From assembly GCF_022662375.1 (NCBI RefSeq), contig NZ_JAKNQL010000005.1:62001-126000 (forward strand): a stretch of 64,000 nucleotides of DNA, read 5' to 3'. The notes beneath the pieces are model-generated. The model was not told where the DNA came from. It saw nothing but the letters and a program-made list of their open reading frames with translations, and made no database searches. The number at the start of each line of letters is the position of its first letter. The first letter of the stretch is position 1. Positions 26,647 to 37,681 of the stretch are shown here, piece after piece. The translations under genes were made by a program, and so were the position numbers. The stretch is from Pseudomonas sp. CROZ-RG-20F-R04-15. GTDB lineage: Bacteria > Pseudomonadota > Gammaproteobacteria > Pseudomonadales > Pseudomonadaceae.

Positions 26647-28371
26647 ATGAGCGAGAAGATGAGCGATAACACTGTTACTCCGGCCGCCGACGTGCCCGTG
26701 GCCAAACCTTCGCGGCGCTGGCCCTTGCTGCTGGCCGGGTTGTGCCTGGTGGCTGGCGTGGCGGGTGGTTTTGGCTGGCTGCTGCTCAAGCCCAAGGCAC
26801 CGCCAGCGGAGTTGGCCGGTGACAAGCTCGGCCTGAGCCGTCCGGACGCGTTGCTGGAAACCCGCTCGCTGAGCCAGTTGCCAAAAGACCTGCTGACCGT
26901 GCCGTTCCTCAAGGCCACGCTCACCGAAGATTTCGTCTTCTATTACGAGACCCATGCTGATCGCCTCGGCTTGATCGGCAGTCTGCGCCGGATCATCTAC
27001 GAGCATGATCTGAAGTTGCAGGACAGCCTGATCGAGCAGCTTTTCGATCAGCCGGCCGATGTCGCACTGTGGCGCGGGGCGGATGGTCGCTTGAGAGATT
27101 TCCTGCTGGTGATGGATCGCGGTGGGCTGGCGAAACTGCTTGAGCCATTGGCAAAGGTTGCGCTGGATGACACGCAACTCAGCCAGATGGGCGAACTCAA
27201 AGTCGGCGGCGATAGCGTGCCGCTGTACCAACTGAGCTACAACGCCAGCAAAGCCCTGCTGTTCGCCTCCCACGGCGACAAACTGGTGGTGCTGTCGAAC
27301 CCGGCCAAGTACTACGACCCGGAAAGTGGCGTCTCCGAAGAATCGGGGCACGTCTCGCCACAGGCGCTGGCGGCGTTGCTCAATGGCGAAAAACTGTTCC
27401 CCGAAGCGTTCGGTCTGCCGGCGAAAACCGCGGAAACCAAGCAGCGTCTGTCGGTCAATTCCAGCGTCCTCGCCATGGGTTATCAGCGCTTCATCCCGAA
27501 CTTCGCCGGGCTGCGCTTCGATATGGACGACAAGGGCTGGCACAGCTACCTGGCCATGGACGAGCTGGAAAACCAGCCCGACTTCGATTTCAAACCGGTC
27601 TGGCAAGCGATGCCGTTGGGTGCGAGTGCCTGCGTGACCTTGCCGGTGGCTGCTGAACCGCAGAAACCGCTGTTGGTTAAACTCGGCGCCGAAGAAACTG
27701 TAGCGCAGACCCTCACTGAACACGTGGCCGGCGCGGCAGGCCTGTGCTGGTATGCCGATTCGCGTTTGTACACGCCGTTGCTGGTGGCCAGCCTGAAAGA
27801 CGAGGACAGCAGCAAGCTCGACGGCGACCTCGGCAAACTGTTTGGCTCGATGGTCGGTGCGTTCGAGGCCAATGTCGACGAGAACGTCTTCCCGGTAGTT
27901 GAAAAGCAGGAAGGCCAGAACCACGTCTGGGAGCGTCAGGTCAGTTCCAATTTCGGCCCGTACGCGGCGAAGACTGCCGAGAATCCGGACGCGATTTCCG
28001 GCAAGTCGTTCATGAAAGTCAGCCTCGCCCGTCACGGCTCGACGCTGCTGTTTTCCCTCGACGACAAACTGGTCGACAAGGCCCTAGGCACCCTCGACAA
28101 ACGCTTCCCGCCGATGGCCGACGTGCTGCCCAAAGATGTGCTGATGCCGATCTATTTCGGTCCGGATTCGATGGCGCAACTGATGCAGCAGGAAACCCTC
28201 GATAGCCTGCCGCAGGACATGGAGCCGGTGTTCTATAACGCCGCGCAAACCTACCTGATTCCGAAACTGCGCACCCTCGGTGGCTATGGCAAATATGCCC
28301 TGACCTTGCCCGAAGGCAGCGAGCCTGATGGCCACTGGCAGTGGTTGCCGCTGGAATGGAAAGCGCTGTGA
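26647..28371 (+). CDS. magB: MagB-like DUF2138 membrane-anchored protein
   Basis: The 574-residue protein has a short cytosolic start and one membrane anchor ([25 protein letters not shown], residues about 20-45). A long periplasmic part follows, with [53 protein letters not shown] near its start. This is the DUF2138/YfaA pattern. The start may be the ATG at 26647 or, four codons on, at 26659. It ends overlapping magC (GTGA). It belongs to the MagD macroglobulin complex region. Biochemical function is unknown. Confidence 0.86.
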   Translation: MSEKMSDNTVTPAADVPVAKPSRRWPLLLAGLCLVAGVAGGFGWLLLKPKAPPAELAGDKLGLSRPDALLETRSLSQLPKDLLTVPFLKATLTEDFVFYYETHADRLGLIGSLRRIIYEHDLKLQDSLIEQLFDQPADVALWRGADGRLRDFLLVMDRGGLAKLLEPLAKVALDDTQLSQMGELKVGGDSVPLYQLSYNASKALLFASHGDKLVVLSNPAKYYDPESGVSEESGHVSPQALAALLNGEKLFPEAFGLPAKTAETKQRLSVNSSVLAMGYQRFIPNFAGLRFDMDDKGWHSYLAMDELENQPDFDFKPVWQAMPLGASACVTLPVAAEPQKPLLVKLGAEETVAQTLTEHVAGAAGLCWYADSRLYTPLLVASLKDEDSSKLDGDLGKLFGSMVGAFEANVDENVFPVVEKQEGQNHVWERQVSSNFGPYAAKTAENPDAISGKSFMKVSLARHGSTLLFSLDDKLVDKALGTLDKRFPPMADVLPKDVLMPIYFGPDSMAQLMQQETLDSLPQDMEPVFYNAAQTYLIPKLRTLGGYGKYALTLPEGSEPDGHWQWLPLEWKAL

Positions 28372-29006
28372 CGACACTGATCCGCAGCCTCGGCCTGCTC
28401 GCGCTGTTACTCAGCGCGGGCGCCCGCGCCGTTGAAGCGACGGCACTGGATCCGGCGCAGTCCCAAGTGTTTCGCGCCTGGTTCGTGCGTATTGCCCAAG
28501 AGCAACTGAGCCAAGGCCCGAGTCCGCGCTGGTATCAGCAGGACTGTGCCGGACTGGTGCGTTTTGCCGCCAACGAGGCGCTGAAAGTCCACGACGACAA
28601 ATGGCTGCGCAGCAATGGCCTGTCCAATCGTTATCTGCCGCCGGAACTGTCGCTCAGCGATGAGCAGCGCAAGCTCGCCCAGCAATGGCAGCAGGGCGGC
28701 GGGAAGGTCGGGCCGTACGTCAACGCGATCAAACTGATTCAGTTCAACAGCCATCTGGTCAGCCGCGATGTGTCGCAGGCGCGGCCCGGTGACTTGATGT
28801 TTTTCGATCAGGGCGACGACCAGCACCTGATGATCTGGATGGGCCGCTACATCGCCTATCACACCGGCACTACCACCCCGACTGACAACGGCATGCGTTC
28901 GGCAAGCCTGCAGCAACTCATGACATGGAAGGACACCCGATGGATACCCGACGCAGCCAACCCCAACTTCATCGGCGTCTATCGACTGAACTTTCTCTCC
29001 CAATGA
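28368..29006 (+). CDS. magC: MagC-like DUF1175 periplasmic protein
   Basis: The 212-residue protein starts with GTG overlapping the magB stop and carries a signal ([22 protein letters not shown]). The body has [74 protein letters not shown]. The Cys in DCAGLVRF and the His in QHLMIWMG resemble the layout of NlpC/P60-like cysteine peptidases (Cys-Gly-x-Leu-V/F, then His), so a cell-wall or amide-hydrolase activity is possible. This is inference from the motif order only. The family is DUF1175 (YfaT in E. coli). Confidence 0.85.
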   Translation: MTTLIRSLGLLALLLSAGARAVEATALDPAQSQVFRAWFVRIAQEQLSQGPSPRWYQQDCAGLVRFAANEALKVHDDKWLRSNGLSNRYLPPELSLSDEQRKLAQQWQQGGGKVGPYVNAIKLIQFNSHLVSRDVSQARPGDLMFFDQGDDQHLMIWMGRYIAYHTGTTTPTDNGMRSASLQQLMTWKDTRWIPDAANPNFIGVYRLNFLSQ

Positions 29007-32000
29007 CCGGTGCCCGCATGTTGCGACTCTGCTCCCGAATTCCATTGCTGCTGGCGCTGTTGCTGCCACTGGCCACCGTCAACGCTGAAGATTCGGTCGA
29101 GCCGAGCAACTACGCGCCGGTCTCGGGCGAAAGCTTTTTCCTGCTGGCCGATAGCAGCTTCGCTGCCGATGAACAGGCGATGGTGCGCCTCGAAGCACCG
29201 GGTCGTGACTATCGTCGTTTCCGCATGGAACCGTACGGCGGCGCCGACATTCGCGTGTACCGTATCGACAAGCCGCTGGACTTCCTCAAGCGCCAGAAGA
29301 ACCTGCATCGGGTGGTCAGCGACGGCCAGTTCAAGGGCGAAGGCCTGTCCAACACCCTCGCGTATCTGTGGGACAACTGGTACCGCAAATCCCGGCGGGT
29401 GATGCAGCGTGCGTTCTCTTATGAATCGCGCAAACAGGTCACCGAAGAAGTGCCGGAACTGAAGATGGGCAACGCCATCGCCGCACCGACGCCGTACGAT
29501 GCGCAACCGCAATTTGCGCTGATCCCGGGCCTGCCGGTGGTCAGCCAGTTCCGTTATCCGCTGTGGCAGGCCAAGCCGATTCAGCCGCCGGAAGGGGTGA
29601 ATCTGGCGGGATCATCCAGTGATTTCGTTAGCGTCGCGCCGGGCAACGTTTATATCCCGTTGGGCAATCTGAAACCGGGTCTGTATCTGGTCGAAGCGCT
29701 GATCGGCAAGTACCGCGCGACCACCATGGTGTTCGTCTCCAACACGGTTGCGGTGAGCAAGATTGCCGGCGATGAATTGCTGGTCTGGGCGGCACGCAAA
29801 CACGAAGGCAGTTCGGTGTCGAAGGTCAATGTGCTGTGGACTGACGGCCTCGGCGTGATGAGCAGCGGCGCCACCGATACCGATGGTTTGCTGCGCCTGA
29901 AACACGTCAGCCCGGAGCGTTCGTTCGTCATCGGCGAGGACGAAGAGGGCGGCGTATTCGTCTCCGAGAACTTCTATTACGACAGCGAAATCTACGACAC
30001 CAAACTGTATGCCTTCACCGACCGTCCGCTGTATCGTCCGGGTGATTGGGTGTCGCTGAAGATCGTTGGTCGCGAGTTCAAGAATGCGCGGGACTCGGTG
30101 TTGCCGGGCGCTGCAGATGTCACGGTCAGCGTGCTCGATGCCACCGGCACCGAGTTGCAGCACCTCGATTTGAAACTCGATTCGAAGGCCGGTACTCAAG
30201 GCCGCTTCCAGTTGCCGGACAACGCGGTGGCGGGCGGTTACGAGATTCGGTTCAACTATAAGGATCAGGCCTACAGCAGCGCCTTCCGTGTGGCGGAATA
30301 CATCAAGCCGCACTTCGAAATCTCGCTGAATCTGGCCAAGCAGGATTACCGCACCGGCGAACCGGTCAAAGGCAGTCTGGTGTTGCTCTACCCGGACGGC
30401 AAACCGGTGGCCAACGCCAAGCTGACCCTGAGCCTGCGCGCCCAGCAACTGTCGATGGTCGATAACGAACTGCAATACCTCGGGCAATTCCCGGTGGAGC
30501 TGACCAGCACCGAACTGACCACCGACAGCAAGGGCAACGCGACCCTCGACCTGCCGGCCGCCGACAAACCGAGCCGCTACATGCTCACCGTGTTCGCCAG
30601 CGATGGCGCGGCGTATCGGGTCAAGACCACCAAGGAAATCCTTATCGACCGTGGCGCGGCGAGTTTCCGTCTGAGCGCGCCGCAACGCTTCAGCGCGGTC
30701 GGTGACAAAGTCGCGTTCAGCTACGCCAACGAGGGCGGCACCGAGCAAAGCAAAGCGGTGACGCCGAGCACGTATGGCTGGGTGCGTCTGGAAGACCAGA
30801 GCACCGGCGAAGGCAAACTCGCCGCGACGGACAAGGGCTTCAGTCTGGCGTTTGATCGTCCCGGCACTTACAACCTGACGCTCAAGGATCAACACGGGCG
30901 TGTCCTCGGGGCAACCGGGCATTCGGTCACTGGCGAGGGTGTCAAAGCGGTGCCGGGCACTGTAGAAATCGTCCTCGATAAACCTGAGTACAAGGCCGGT
31001 GATGAAGCGCTGGCACTGATCACGTTCCCGGAACCGGTCAGCGATGCGTTGCTGTCGCTGGAACGCGACAAGGTCGAAGCCACCGCGCTACTGGCCAAGG
31101 GCGGCGACTGGTTGAAACTGGAAAAACTCAGCGACACCCAATACCGCGCACGCATCCCGGTGAAGGACAACTTTGCGCCGAACCTGACCTTCTCCGTGCT
31201 CTACACCAAGGGCGGTCAGTACAGCTTCCAGAACGCCGGGATCAAAGTGGTCGCGCCGCAAATCGACGTAGCGATCAGCACTGATAAAGCGGTGTATCTG
31301 CCGGGCGACACGGTCACGGTTGATCTGACCACACAGTTCGCCGGCAAAGCGGTTCCGGCACATCTGACGGTCAGCGTCGTCGACGAAATGGTCTACGCGC
31401 TGCAACCGGAAGTCGCGCCAACCATCGACCAGTTCTTCTACCACCCGCGCCGCAACAACGTGCGCACCAGTGCGAGCCTGTCGTTCATCAGTTACGACGT
31501 CGCGTTGCCGGGCAGCCCTGGCGCGCCGGGCAAAGCCAACCGCAGTGAGCGCGGAGTTAAAGTGCTGGAGCGACCGCGTCGGGAAGACGTTGATACCGCT
31601 GCGTGGCAACCGGAGTTGTTGACCGGTGCCGACGGCAAAACCCGTTTCACCTTCAAAATGCCGGACTCTTTGACCCGCTGGCGCATCACTGCTCGTGCCA
31701 TCGCCGATGACGGTCAGGTCGGGCAGAAGAAGCAGTTCGTTCGCTCGGAAAAACCGCTGTACCTGAAGTGGAGCGGCCCGAGTAAATTCCGCAAGGGCGA
31801 TCAGCCGCAACTCGGCGTGTTCGCCTTCAGTCAGGCCGAGAAACCGGTCAAGGCTGAACTGGTGACGCACTACGCTGGCGCCGAACAACGCCTGCCGGTG
31901 ACCTTGAACAATGGCATCAATTACCTGCCGCTGCCGGCGTTCGCCCTGGCTTCCGGCGAGTGGACGGCGGAGTTGGTGCAGGACGGCAAAACCGCCGACT

Positions 32001-33577
32001 CGCTCGCCGTGCGCCTGAGTGCGACGGGTGACGGCTGGCAAGTGACGCAGACGCAAAGTCTCGATGTCGCCAGCGGTGATACCGCGCTGAGTCTGCCGGC
32101 AGATGCCACGGATATTCGCCTGCGTCTGGATGACAGTCCGCAAGCGCTGTTCCGTTCGGCACTCGATGATCTGCTCAGCTATCCATACGGCGGCGTCGAG
32201 CAGACGGCCAGTCGTTTGCTGCCGCTGAGCATCGCTTATCCGTCGCTGGCGTCGAATCCGCAGATCCGCGATCGCTTGCGTCTGATCATGCAGAACAGCC
32301 GTCTGCGTCTGGTGCAAATGGCCGGGCCATCGGCAAGTTTTACCTGGTGGGGTTACGACGGTGAGCCGGATGCGTTCCTCACTGCTTACGCCTACTACGC
32401 CGACTGGAATGCCAGCCAAGTGTTGGAGCTGACCTTGCCGCCGGAGCACTGGCAGCGGGTGCTGGAGGTTTACGCCAAGCAGGCGCCGAACACGCCGTTG
32501 CTGCAACGGGCGCTGATTCTTTCGTTTGCCAGGCAGATGCATTTGCCGGTGAACACGTTGCTCAGCGGTTTGGTGGAGGATCTGGCCAAGGCCGGCGAAG
32601 GCAATGCTGAAACCATGCTCGACGATGGTGAAGACAGTCTGGTGATGAGTGATCCGGATTCGGCGCTCGGTCTGGCGGCGGCGCGGGTGCTGACCGCTTC
32701 GTTGGCCACGCAGTCGAAAGTGGCCTTGCCGGAAACGTTCAATCGTCAGGTGACTGCTGCGCAACAGCGTCTGGCGGTCAGTTCGCAGCCGTTTGCCGAA
32801 GCCTTGAACCTGTCGCTGCAACCGTTCGATCAGGCGCGTGCGGAAGCGCTGCTGCAACGTCTGCTGCCGCAACAATCGACCTTGGAGCGTGCGTTGGCGC
32901 TGACCTGGCTGCAACGCAGCATCACTCAGGCTTCGCCAACCATCGCGCTGGCGCCGGGTGAAGGCTGGAAGAAAAACTACGGTACAACCGGTGAGATGTA
33001 CTGGACTTGGCAAGGCGCCACTCCGGTACCGAGCGTGCTGACAGTATCCGGCACGCAAGAGCGTCCACTGCGCGCGGCGTTGAGTTTCCAGACCCAGCAA
33101 CCGCCAGTCGATCCGATGGCCGTGACCATCACCCGTCGCCTGTCGCGACTGGTGCCGGGCGACGAAGCGTTCACCTTCAAGCTGGAGCCGGTCGGCACCA
33201 AGCCGTTGTCCAGCGACAGTCTGTATCTGGACGAAGTGATCCTCACCAGCAAAGCGCCGAAACCGCTGCGCTACGGCATGCTCGAAGTGCCGCTGCCACC
33301 GGGCGCTGATGTCGAGCGCACGACGTGGGGCATCAAGTTGCAGGGCAAGGACGGCACCGAGCCGACCGCGCTGGAGAAGGCGCGCTTCGAACCGGGTCAA
33401 CTGGCGTACGCGGTGCCGGTCGATGCGCTGAGCGGCGAATTGCGCCTGCGCCATCTGGTGCGCTTCTCGCAGAAGGGCCAGTTCAACCTGCCGCCGGTGC
33501 GCTTCAAGCAAGTTTACGCGCCGCAGCATCAGGCCCAGGAAGCGAAAGCTGCCCTCGGTCAGGTCACGGTCAACTGA
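29003..33577 (+). CDS. magD: bacterial alpha-2-macroglobulin MagD (YfaS type, no thioester Cys)
   Basis: The 1524-residue protein is the largest complete gene in the window. Its signal is [21 protein letters not shown] without a lipobox. It has serial macroglobulin beta-domains ([56 protein letters not shown]), the A2M core [45 protein letters not shown], and the helical thioester domain at about residues 1055-1330. The motif that should read CxEQ is [11 protein letters not shown] near residue 1063, so the thioester cysteine is Gly. This makes it a type without covalent trapping, as in E. coli YfaS and P. aeruginosa MagD. It probably acts as a periplasmic protease trap or scaffold. It overlaps magC by ATGA, and magE starts one base after its stop. 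Confidence 0.93.
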   Translation: MTGARMLRLCSRIPLLLALLLPLATVNAEDSVEPSNYAPVSGESFFLLADSSFAADEQAMVRLEAPGRDYRRFRMEPYGGADIRVYRIDKPLDFLKRQKNLHRVVSDGQFKGEGLSNTLAYLWDNWYRKSRRVMQRAFSYESRKQVTEEVPELKMGNAIAAPTPYDAQPQFALIPGLPVVSQFRYPLWQAKPIQPPEGVNLAGSSSDFVSVAPGNVYIPLGNLKPGLYLVEALIGKYRATTMVFVSNTVAVSKIAGDELLVWAARKHEGSSVSKVNVLWTDGLGVMSSGATDTDGLLRLKHVSPERSFVIGEDEEGGVFVSENFYYDSEIYDTKLYAFTDRPLYRPGDWVSLKIVGREFKNARDSVLPGAADVTVSVLDATGTELQHLDLKLDSKAGTQGRFQLPDNAVAGGYEIRFNYKDQAYSSAFRVAEYIKPHFEISLNLAKQDYRTGEPVKGSLVLLYPDGKPVANAKLTLSLRAQQLSMVDNELQYLGQFPVELTSTELTTDSKGNATLDLPAADKPSRYMLTVFASDGAAYRVKTTKEILIDRGAASFRLSAPQRFSAVGDKVAFSYANEGGTEQSKAVTPSTYGWVRLEDQSTGEGKLAATDKGFSLAFDRPGTYNLTLKDQHGRVLGATGHSVTGEGVKAVPGTVEIVLDKPEYKAGDEALALITFPEPVSDALLSLERDKVEATALLAKGGDWLKLEKLSDTQYRARIPVKDNFAPNLTFSVLYTKGGQYSFQNAGIKVVAPQIDVAISTDKAVYLPGDTVTVDLTTQFAGKAVPAHLTVSVVDEMVYALQPEVAPTIDQFFYHPRRNNVRTSASLSFISYDVALPGSPGAPGKANRSERGVKVLERPRREDVDTAAWQPELLTGADGKTRFTFKMPDSLTRWRITARAIADDGQVGQKKQFVRSEKPLYLKWSGPSKFRKGDQPQLGVFAFSQAEKPVKAELVTHYAGAEQRLPVTLNNGINYLPLPAFALASGEWTAELVQDGKTADSLAVRLSATGDGWQVTQTQSLDVASGDTALSLPADATDIRLRLDDSPQALFRSALDDLLSYPYGGVEQTASRLLPLSIAYPSLASNPQIRDRLRLIMQNSRLRLVQMAGPSASFTWWGYDGEPDAFLTAYAYYADWNASQVLELTLPPEHWQRVLEVYAKQAPNTPLLQRALILSFARQMHLPVNTLLSGLVEDLAKAGEGNAETMLDDGEDSLVMSDPDSALGLAAARVLTASLATQSKVALPETFNRQVTAAQQRLAVSSQPFAEALNLSLQPFDQARAEALLQRLLPQQSTLERALALTWLQRSITQASPTIALAPGEGWKKNYGTTGEMYWTWQGATPVPSVLTVSGTQERPLRAALSFQTQQPPVDPMAVTITRRLSRLVPGDEAFTFKLEPVGTKPLSSDSLYLDEVILTSKAPKPLRYGMLEVPLPPGADVERTTWGIKLQGKDGTEPTALEKARFEPGQLAYAVPVDALSGELRLRHLVRFSQKGQFNLPPVRFKQVYAPQHQAQEAKAALGQVTVN

Positions 33578-33578
33578 C

Positions 33579-35198
33579 ATGAGCCGGCCGCTGCTGTGGC
33601 TGCTGATATGTATGTTTCCTGCGCTGGCAACGGCGCAGGATGAGCCGCTGCGCGTGGCCTACAAGGGCGAGTTGTTGTCGCTGAATCAGACACAACTGAT
33701 CGCTCGTGAACCGTTGCCGTCATCGCTGGATACGCCGCTGGGCAGTCTGTGGAAGTTGTTTGTCTACGCGTGGCTGGTGGACAGCGGCGCGCGGGAAGCG
33801 GCCTATGAATGTCGCGGACAGTCGAAGGAAGAGGTTTATTGCTGCTCGGCGGGCGGCAGGATCGAGCGTGATCAGGCGCTGGTGAAATCCTGTGGGTTGT
33901 ATTTCGAGCCTGCGCGATTGGGGATTTCGGCGGCTGATTGGCGAACCTATTGGCAGGCGCGGCAAGCACCGTCGTGGTTGCTGGATTTGCCATCGGTGCA
34001 ACCGGCTCAACGGGTTTCCGTGGTTGAACTGCTGAAGGTCCTGGCCTCGTTGCCAGCACAGGATCAGGCGCGGCGGGTGTTGCTCGATGTGGTGCTGAAT
34101 GCGGCGGACGGCAATGTCGTCGGTGAACTGGGCGGGCGCCTGCGGGTGAAAACCTGGAGCTGGCTCGGCGATCAGGACCCGCACTCGCGGCAGGGTGGAT
34201 TCGCTGGCTGGACGGCGGATGGTTCGCCGATCTGGGCGGGCGGACGTGGCACCAGCCAGATGGTCTTGCGCCATTACGGCCAGGCGTTGGCGACCGTTTT
34301 GCCAGCGGCATGGCCGGCGGAAGCGGGGCGTTGTGTTGAAGTCGGGTTGTTCTCGCGTTATCCGGTTACGCGGGTTCTGACTGGCGAGCGGGTGGTGACT
34401 TCCGGCCCGTTGCAAGGCGATTACCGCGTCGAATTCGCCAACGGCAACGCGCTGGATATCCACAGCGACGGCGAACTGTTTCTGCTCAACGACAAACTCG
34501 TCGCAAGGCTTGATCGCGAGGAATACGTCGCCCGCGTCCTTGAGCGCGAAGCCAAACCCGAACCCGCCGAAGCGGCGAAGGCGTTGGCCGTAGCGATCCG
34601 CACGTATCTGCTGCAAAACGCTACACGTAACGGCGACTGCCTGAGCATCGACGACAGCAGCAACCGCCAGCGCGTCGCGCCACGCCCGGCCTCTGCTGAA
34701 TCGCGCAACATCGCCGCATGGACGGCAGATCTGGTTTTGGCTGGTAGCACCGTCACCTATCACTCCGATCAACCCGGCCCGGACAAACTCGCCTGGCAAC
34801 AAGCCGTCGAGCAAGCCAATGCCGGTCAGCGTTACGACGCGATTCTGCTGCACGCCTATCCGCGCGCCAGCCTCAGCCGTTGGGACAACCCGGTTGCATC
34901 CTGCGAAGCATTGCCCGCCGCCCAAGACTGGCTGCAGAAACAGCGACGCGGCTGGCGTCCGAAGCTGGAAAGCGAAACAGGCTACAACGAAGTCAGCACA
35001 TTCGCCGTGTGCAAACTCGCCTTCGGCCGGCCCTTCGTCGATCGCGAGCGCCAACGTATTTACGTGCGTGGCGTACTGACCCTGCAGGATCGCCTCGACC
35101 TGACCCACGAATATCTGCACCTGGCCTTTGAAGCACATCCCAGCGGCCAGGATGAAACCTACATCGAAGGGCTCGCCCGTCACCTTTTGCTGGAATAG
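33579..35198 (+). CDS. magE: MagE-like DUF2300 protein with SpoIID-like and degenerate transpeptidase-like motifs
   Basis: The 539-residue protein has a signal peptide (PLLWLLICMFPALATA). The family is DUF2300 (YfaQ). In the first 230 residues I see a series reminiscent of penicillin-binding transpeptidases: SLWK at 56-59 (SxxK), SCG at 104-106 where SxN is expected, and KTW at 191-193 where KTG is expected, followed by GGFAGWTADGSPIWAGG. The C-terminal part has AKALAVAIRTYLLQNATRNGDC, typical of SpoIID/amidase-enhancer domains, and ends with a metal-site-like HEYLHLAFEAH. A cell-wall role next to MagD is plausible. It starts one base after the magD stop. Confidence 0.84.
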   Translation: MSRPLLWLLICMFPALATAQDEPLRVAYKGELLSLNQTQLIAREPLPSSLDTPLGSLWKLFVYAWLVDSGAREAAYECRGQSKEEVYCCSAGGRIERDQALVKSCGLYFEPARLGISAADWRTYWQARQAPSWLLDLPSVQPAQRVSVVELLKVLASLPAQDQARRVLLDVVLNAADGNVVGELGGRLRVKTWSWLGDQDPHSRQGGFAGWTADGSPIWAGGRGTSQMVLRHYGQALATVLPAAWPAEAGRCVEVGLFSRYPVTRVLTGERVVTSGPLQGDYRVEFANGNALDIHSDGELFLLNDKLVARLDREEYVARVLEREAKPEPAEAAKALAVAIRTYLLQNATRNGDCLSIDDSSNRQRVAPRPASAESRNIAAWTADLVLAGSTVTYHSDQPGPDKLAWQQAVEQANAGQRYDAILLHAYPRASLSRWDNPVASCEALPAAQDWLQKQRRGWRPKLESETGYNEVSTFAVCKLAFGRPFVDRERQRIYVRGVLTLQDRLDLTHEYLHLAFEAHPSGQDETYIEGLARHLLLE

Positions 35199-35201
35199 AC
35201 C

Positions 35202-36014
35202 ATGACACTCCGTTATCCACAGGTCTTGCTGCTGCTCTGCACGTTGACCGCGCTATCGCCGGCCATCGCTGCCGACAGCGTCAAACTCGACACTCCGGTC
35301 GGCGGCTGGCGCAGCGGCGCACCTGAAGGCGAGGGCGAAAGCTTCCGCCAGACCGTCAACTACCCGGCCTCGTCGGTCAACACCCCGGCCGGCCAGGCCA
35401 ACACCGCCCGCATCAGCGGCGACATCAAAGCCTCGCCCAAAAGCAACGAGCCTGGCCGACTGATCGTAAACGGCGTGAGCATGCCGCTGAAAATCGACGA
35501 CAGCGGCCACTTCGATCGCCCGTTCTCCTTTCCCAACGGCAGCAACAGCGTCGAAGTACGCAGCCCCGACGGTCAGCAACGCCACCGCACGCAATTCCTC
35601 AACACCAGCGGCGGCGCGACCCCGGCGAAACTGCGCGTACTGCTGGCGTGGGACAGTGACGGCACCGACCTCGACCTGCACCTCGTCACCCCCGACGGCG
35701 CGCATATCTGGTACGGCAATCGCGTCGCACCTAACGGCGCAGCACTCGATGTCGACGTCACCACCGGCTACGGCCCGGAAATCTTCGCCATGCCGGCGCC
35801 GATCAAGGGCCAGTATCTGGTGTATGTGAATTACTACGGCGGTGGCTATCGCGGGGATGAGGATGGCGGCGATGAGGCAGTGCAGGCGCTGACCACGGCG
35901 CAGGTGACGGTGATTACTGAAGAAGGGACGCCGAGCGAGAAGATGGAGACGTTTTTGATCCCGATGCGCGCGGTGGGGGAGCTGACGTTGGTTAAGGCGT
36001 TCAGTTATCCGTGA
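35202..36014 (+). CDS. magF: MagF-like DUF2135 protein, last gene of the mag operon
   Basis: The 270-residue protein has a signal (LLLLCTLTALSPAIAA) and then DTPVGGWRSGAPEGEGESFRQTVNYP, LIVNGVSMPLKIDDSGHFDRPFSFPNGSNSVEVRS, LRVLLAWDSDGTDLDLHLVTPDGAHIWYGN, TGYGPEIFAMPAPIKGQYLVYVNYYGGGY, METFLIPMRAVGELTLVKAFSYP. These are the DUF2135 repeats also seen in magA. The conserved LAWD...DLDLHLVTPDG run, with several acidic residues, could bind a divalent ion. It starts four bases after magE. Its last 14 bases overlap the end of the convergent diguanylate cyclase gene. Confidence 0.88.
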   Translation: MTLRYPQVLLLLCTLTALSPAIAADSVKLDTPVGGWRSGAPEGEGESFRQTVNYPASSVNTPAGQANTARISGDIKASPKSNEPGRLIVNGVSMPLKIDDSGHFDRPFSFPNGSNSVEVRSPDGQQRHRTQFLNTSGGATPAKLRVLLAWDSDGTDLDLHLVTPDGAHIWYGNRVAPNGAALDVDVTTGYGPEIFAMPAPIKGQYLVYVNYYGGGYRGDEDGGDEAVQALTTAQVTVITEEGTPSEKMETFLIPMRAVGELTLVKAFSYP

Positions 36015-37176
36015 GGCTGAGGTACAGCGAGCGCAACGTCTGCACACGATTGCGCCCCTGATCCTTAGCGCCGTACAGCGCCTGATCGGCTTCCGAGAGC
36101 AGGCGTGACAAGTCATAGCCGGATTCGCGGGTGGTCACAACGCCGATGCTGACGCTGAGCAGGCCCGGCTCGAGAATCGATAATTGGCAAAACGAGCGAC
36201 GGATCCGCTCGGCAATCTCCAATGCAGTCTGCTCATCGCAATCGTTGAGCAGACAAGCAAACTCCTCACCACCGATCCGCCCGGACACATCTTCCTTGCG
36301 CAAGCTTTCGACCACGATACGGCCGAACGCGATCAACGCCTGATCTCCAACGGGATGGCCATAGGTGTCATTCAGACGCTTGAAGTTATCCAGATCGCAA
36401 AGCAACAACGCTGCCGGTTCCCCGTGTTGCTGACTTTCGGCAAGCAACTGCCCGGCGTTCATCATGAAAGCGCGACGATTGCCAATCCCCGTCAGCGGAT
36501 CGCTGAACGCTGCCGCTTTGAGCTTGAGCTCGGCACGCTCCTTGACCATCGCCAACGTGATGTAGGCAATGCCGATGACATACAGCATCGACTCGAACAG
36601 CATGAACGAGAAAAACGGCACGCCCTCGCCACTGCCCATCAGGGCTTTGGTCAGCGGCAACCCTTCATCGGTCGCACTGCGAACGGCGTAGAACACCGTG
36701 TGCAAAATAGTCAGCACCAGCGCCGGCATAAACGCGACTTCCAGAGTGTGGCGGCTGCGCCAGAGCTCCAGCGTGGTCAGCACGCCGTACCCGAATGCCA
36801 GCAAGGAGTAAATTAGAACCCGATTTGGCATCGACTCGTAGAAGGCGGGAATCAGGCACAAGGTCAGCCAGGCGAACGCCCCCGCCAGAATGCCAGGCAC
36901 TGACGGCTTGCATCCGACCAGCGTGCGCATGGCCGTCCAGTTCATTGCGGCGCTGAGCAGTAAAACCACATTGCCAAACACAATAGGAATGAAGTCGACG
37001 CCTCGATCACGCCAACTGACCAGCACCACGCCCAGGGCGCCCAGCAGCATCATGCTGCCGAGATAGGCCAGTGGCGGCTCGCGGGTTTCGCGATACCAGG
37101 CGTGCAGGGTCAACAACCCCATCAAAAAGAAGACGAAGACCGAAACGACCAGCAGGGTCGGGATATGCAGGGCCAT
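36001..37176 (-). CDS. membrane diguanylate cyclase (GGDEF)
   Basis: The 391-residue protein starts MALHIPTLLVVSVFVFFLMG at 37176; a TTG eight codons upstream is less likely. Six to seven membrane segments occupy residues 1-210. The GGDEF domain follows: DPLTGIGNRRAFM, LLLCDLDNFKRLNDTYGHPVGDQAL and the active loop GRIGGEEFACLL. An intact inhibitory site RKED (RxxD) sits five residues before GGEEF, so product feedback is expected. It makes cyclic di-GMP. The N-terminal part is likely to sense a membrane or periplasmic cue. Its end overlaps that of magF. Confidence 0.92.
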   Translation of the reverse strand: MALHIPTLLVVSVFVFFLMGLLTLHAWYRETREPPLAYLGSMMLLGALGVVLVSWRDRGVDFIPIVFGNVVLLLSAAMNWTAMRTLVGCKPSVPGILAGAFAWLTLCLIPAFYESMPNRVLIYSLLAFGYGVLTTLELWRSRHTLEVAFMPALVLTILHTVFYAVRSATDEGLPLTKALMGSGEGVPFFSFMLFESMLYVIGIAYITLAMVKERAELKLKAAAFSDPLTGIGNRRAFMMNAGQLLAESQQHGEPAALLLCDLDNFKRLNDTYGHPVGDQALIAFGRIVVESLRKEDVSGRIGGEEFACLLNDCDEQTALEIAERIRRSFCQLSILEPGLLSVSIGVVTTRESGYDLSRLLSEADQALYGAKDQGRNRVQTLRSLYLSLTDN

Positions 37177-37384
37177 TCCATGGATTCCCGTGAGGCTCAA
37201 TACCGGAATCCGGCCGGGGTCGGGGATGCGGGTAAAAACAGAGGGTGGTTATAAGGCGGGATTTAGCACTGTGGGAGTTGAGGTTGGCAAGTGTTGGCTA
37301 TTCGAGATGAAAGAGTGGGGGGGCGAATGAGTTGGCTAGCATCTTGCTGCACGATTTCAGAATTTTTGTTAATGGCGAGGTTGT

Positions 37385-37681
37385 TCAGGTTTGGGGCGAA
37401 AGTCGATCTTGCGCGACCTCATAGGCGGCTTCCCGCTCTCGCTTCCCGATAGCGACAACGAATACCACGACTTCCTGATCGAGCACTTGATAAATCAAGC
37501 GGTAGCCCGCGCTTTTAAGTTTCACTTTGTAGCAGACTGGAAGCTCGCGAAGTCGGTTGGCTTCTACACGGGGATTCTCGAGAACCTCTGCGAGCTTCTT
37601 CTTAAAATGTTGGCGAACAGTGTCACCCAACTTATTCCATTCCTTTAGCGCACGACGATCAAACTCAAGGTCATAGGTCAT
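37385..37681 (-). CDS. RelE/ParE-family toxin
   Basis: The 98-residue protein has the RelE fold pattern: YDLEFDRRALKEWNKLGDTVRQHFKKKLAEVLENP, RLRELPVCYKVKLKSAGYRLIYQVLDQEVVVFVVAIGKRERE.AAYEVA. The Arg in SAGYRLIYQV and the KR near the C-terminus are the usual active residues of mRNA-cutting RelE toxins. Start and stop fit a two-gene unit, with the antitoxin gene overlapping its start by 11 bases. Confidence 0.9.
   Translation of the reverse strand: MTYDLEFDRRALKEWNKLGDTVRQHFKKKLAEVLENPRVEANRLRELPVCYKVKLKSAGYRLIYQVLDQEVVVFVVAIGKREREAAYEVAQDRLSPQT

Noticed and set aside
31088..33580. An 830-residue minus-strand reading frame
   Set aside because: It is wholly antisense to magD, which has clear macroglobulin motifs. 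Its composition (Arg/Gln/His-rich) is typical of a shadow frame.
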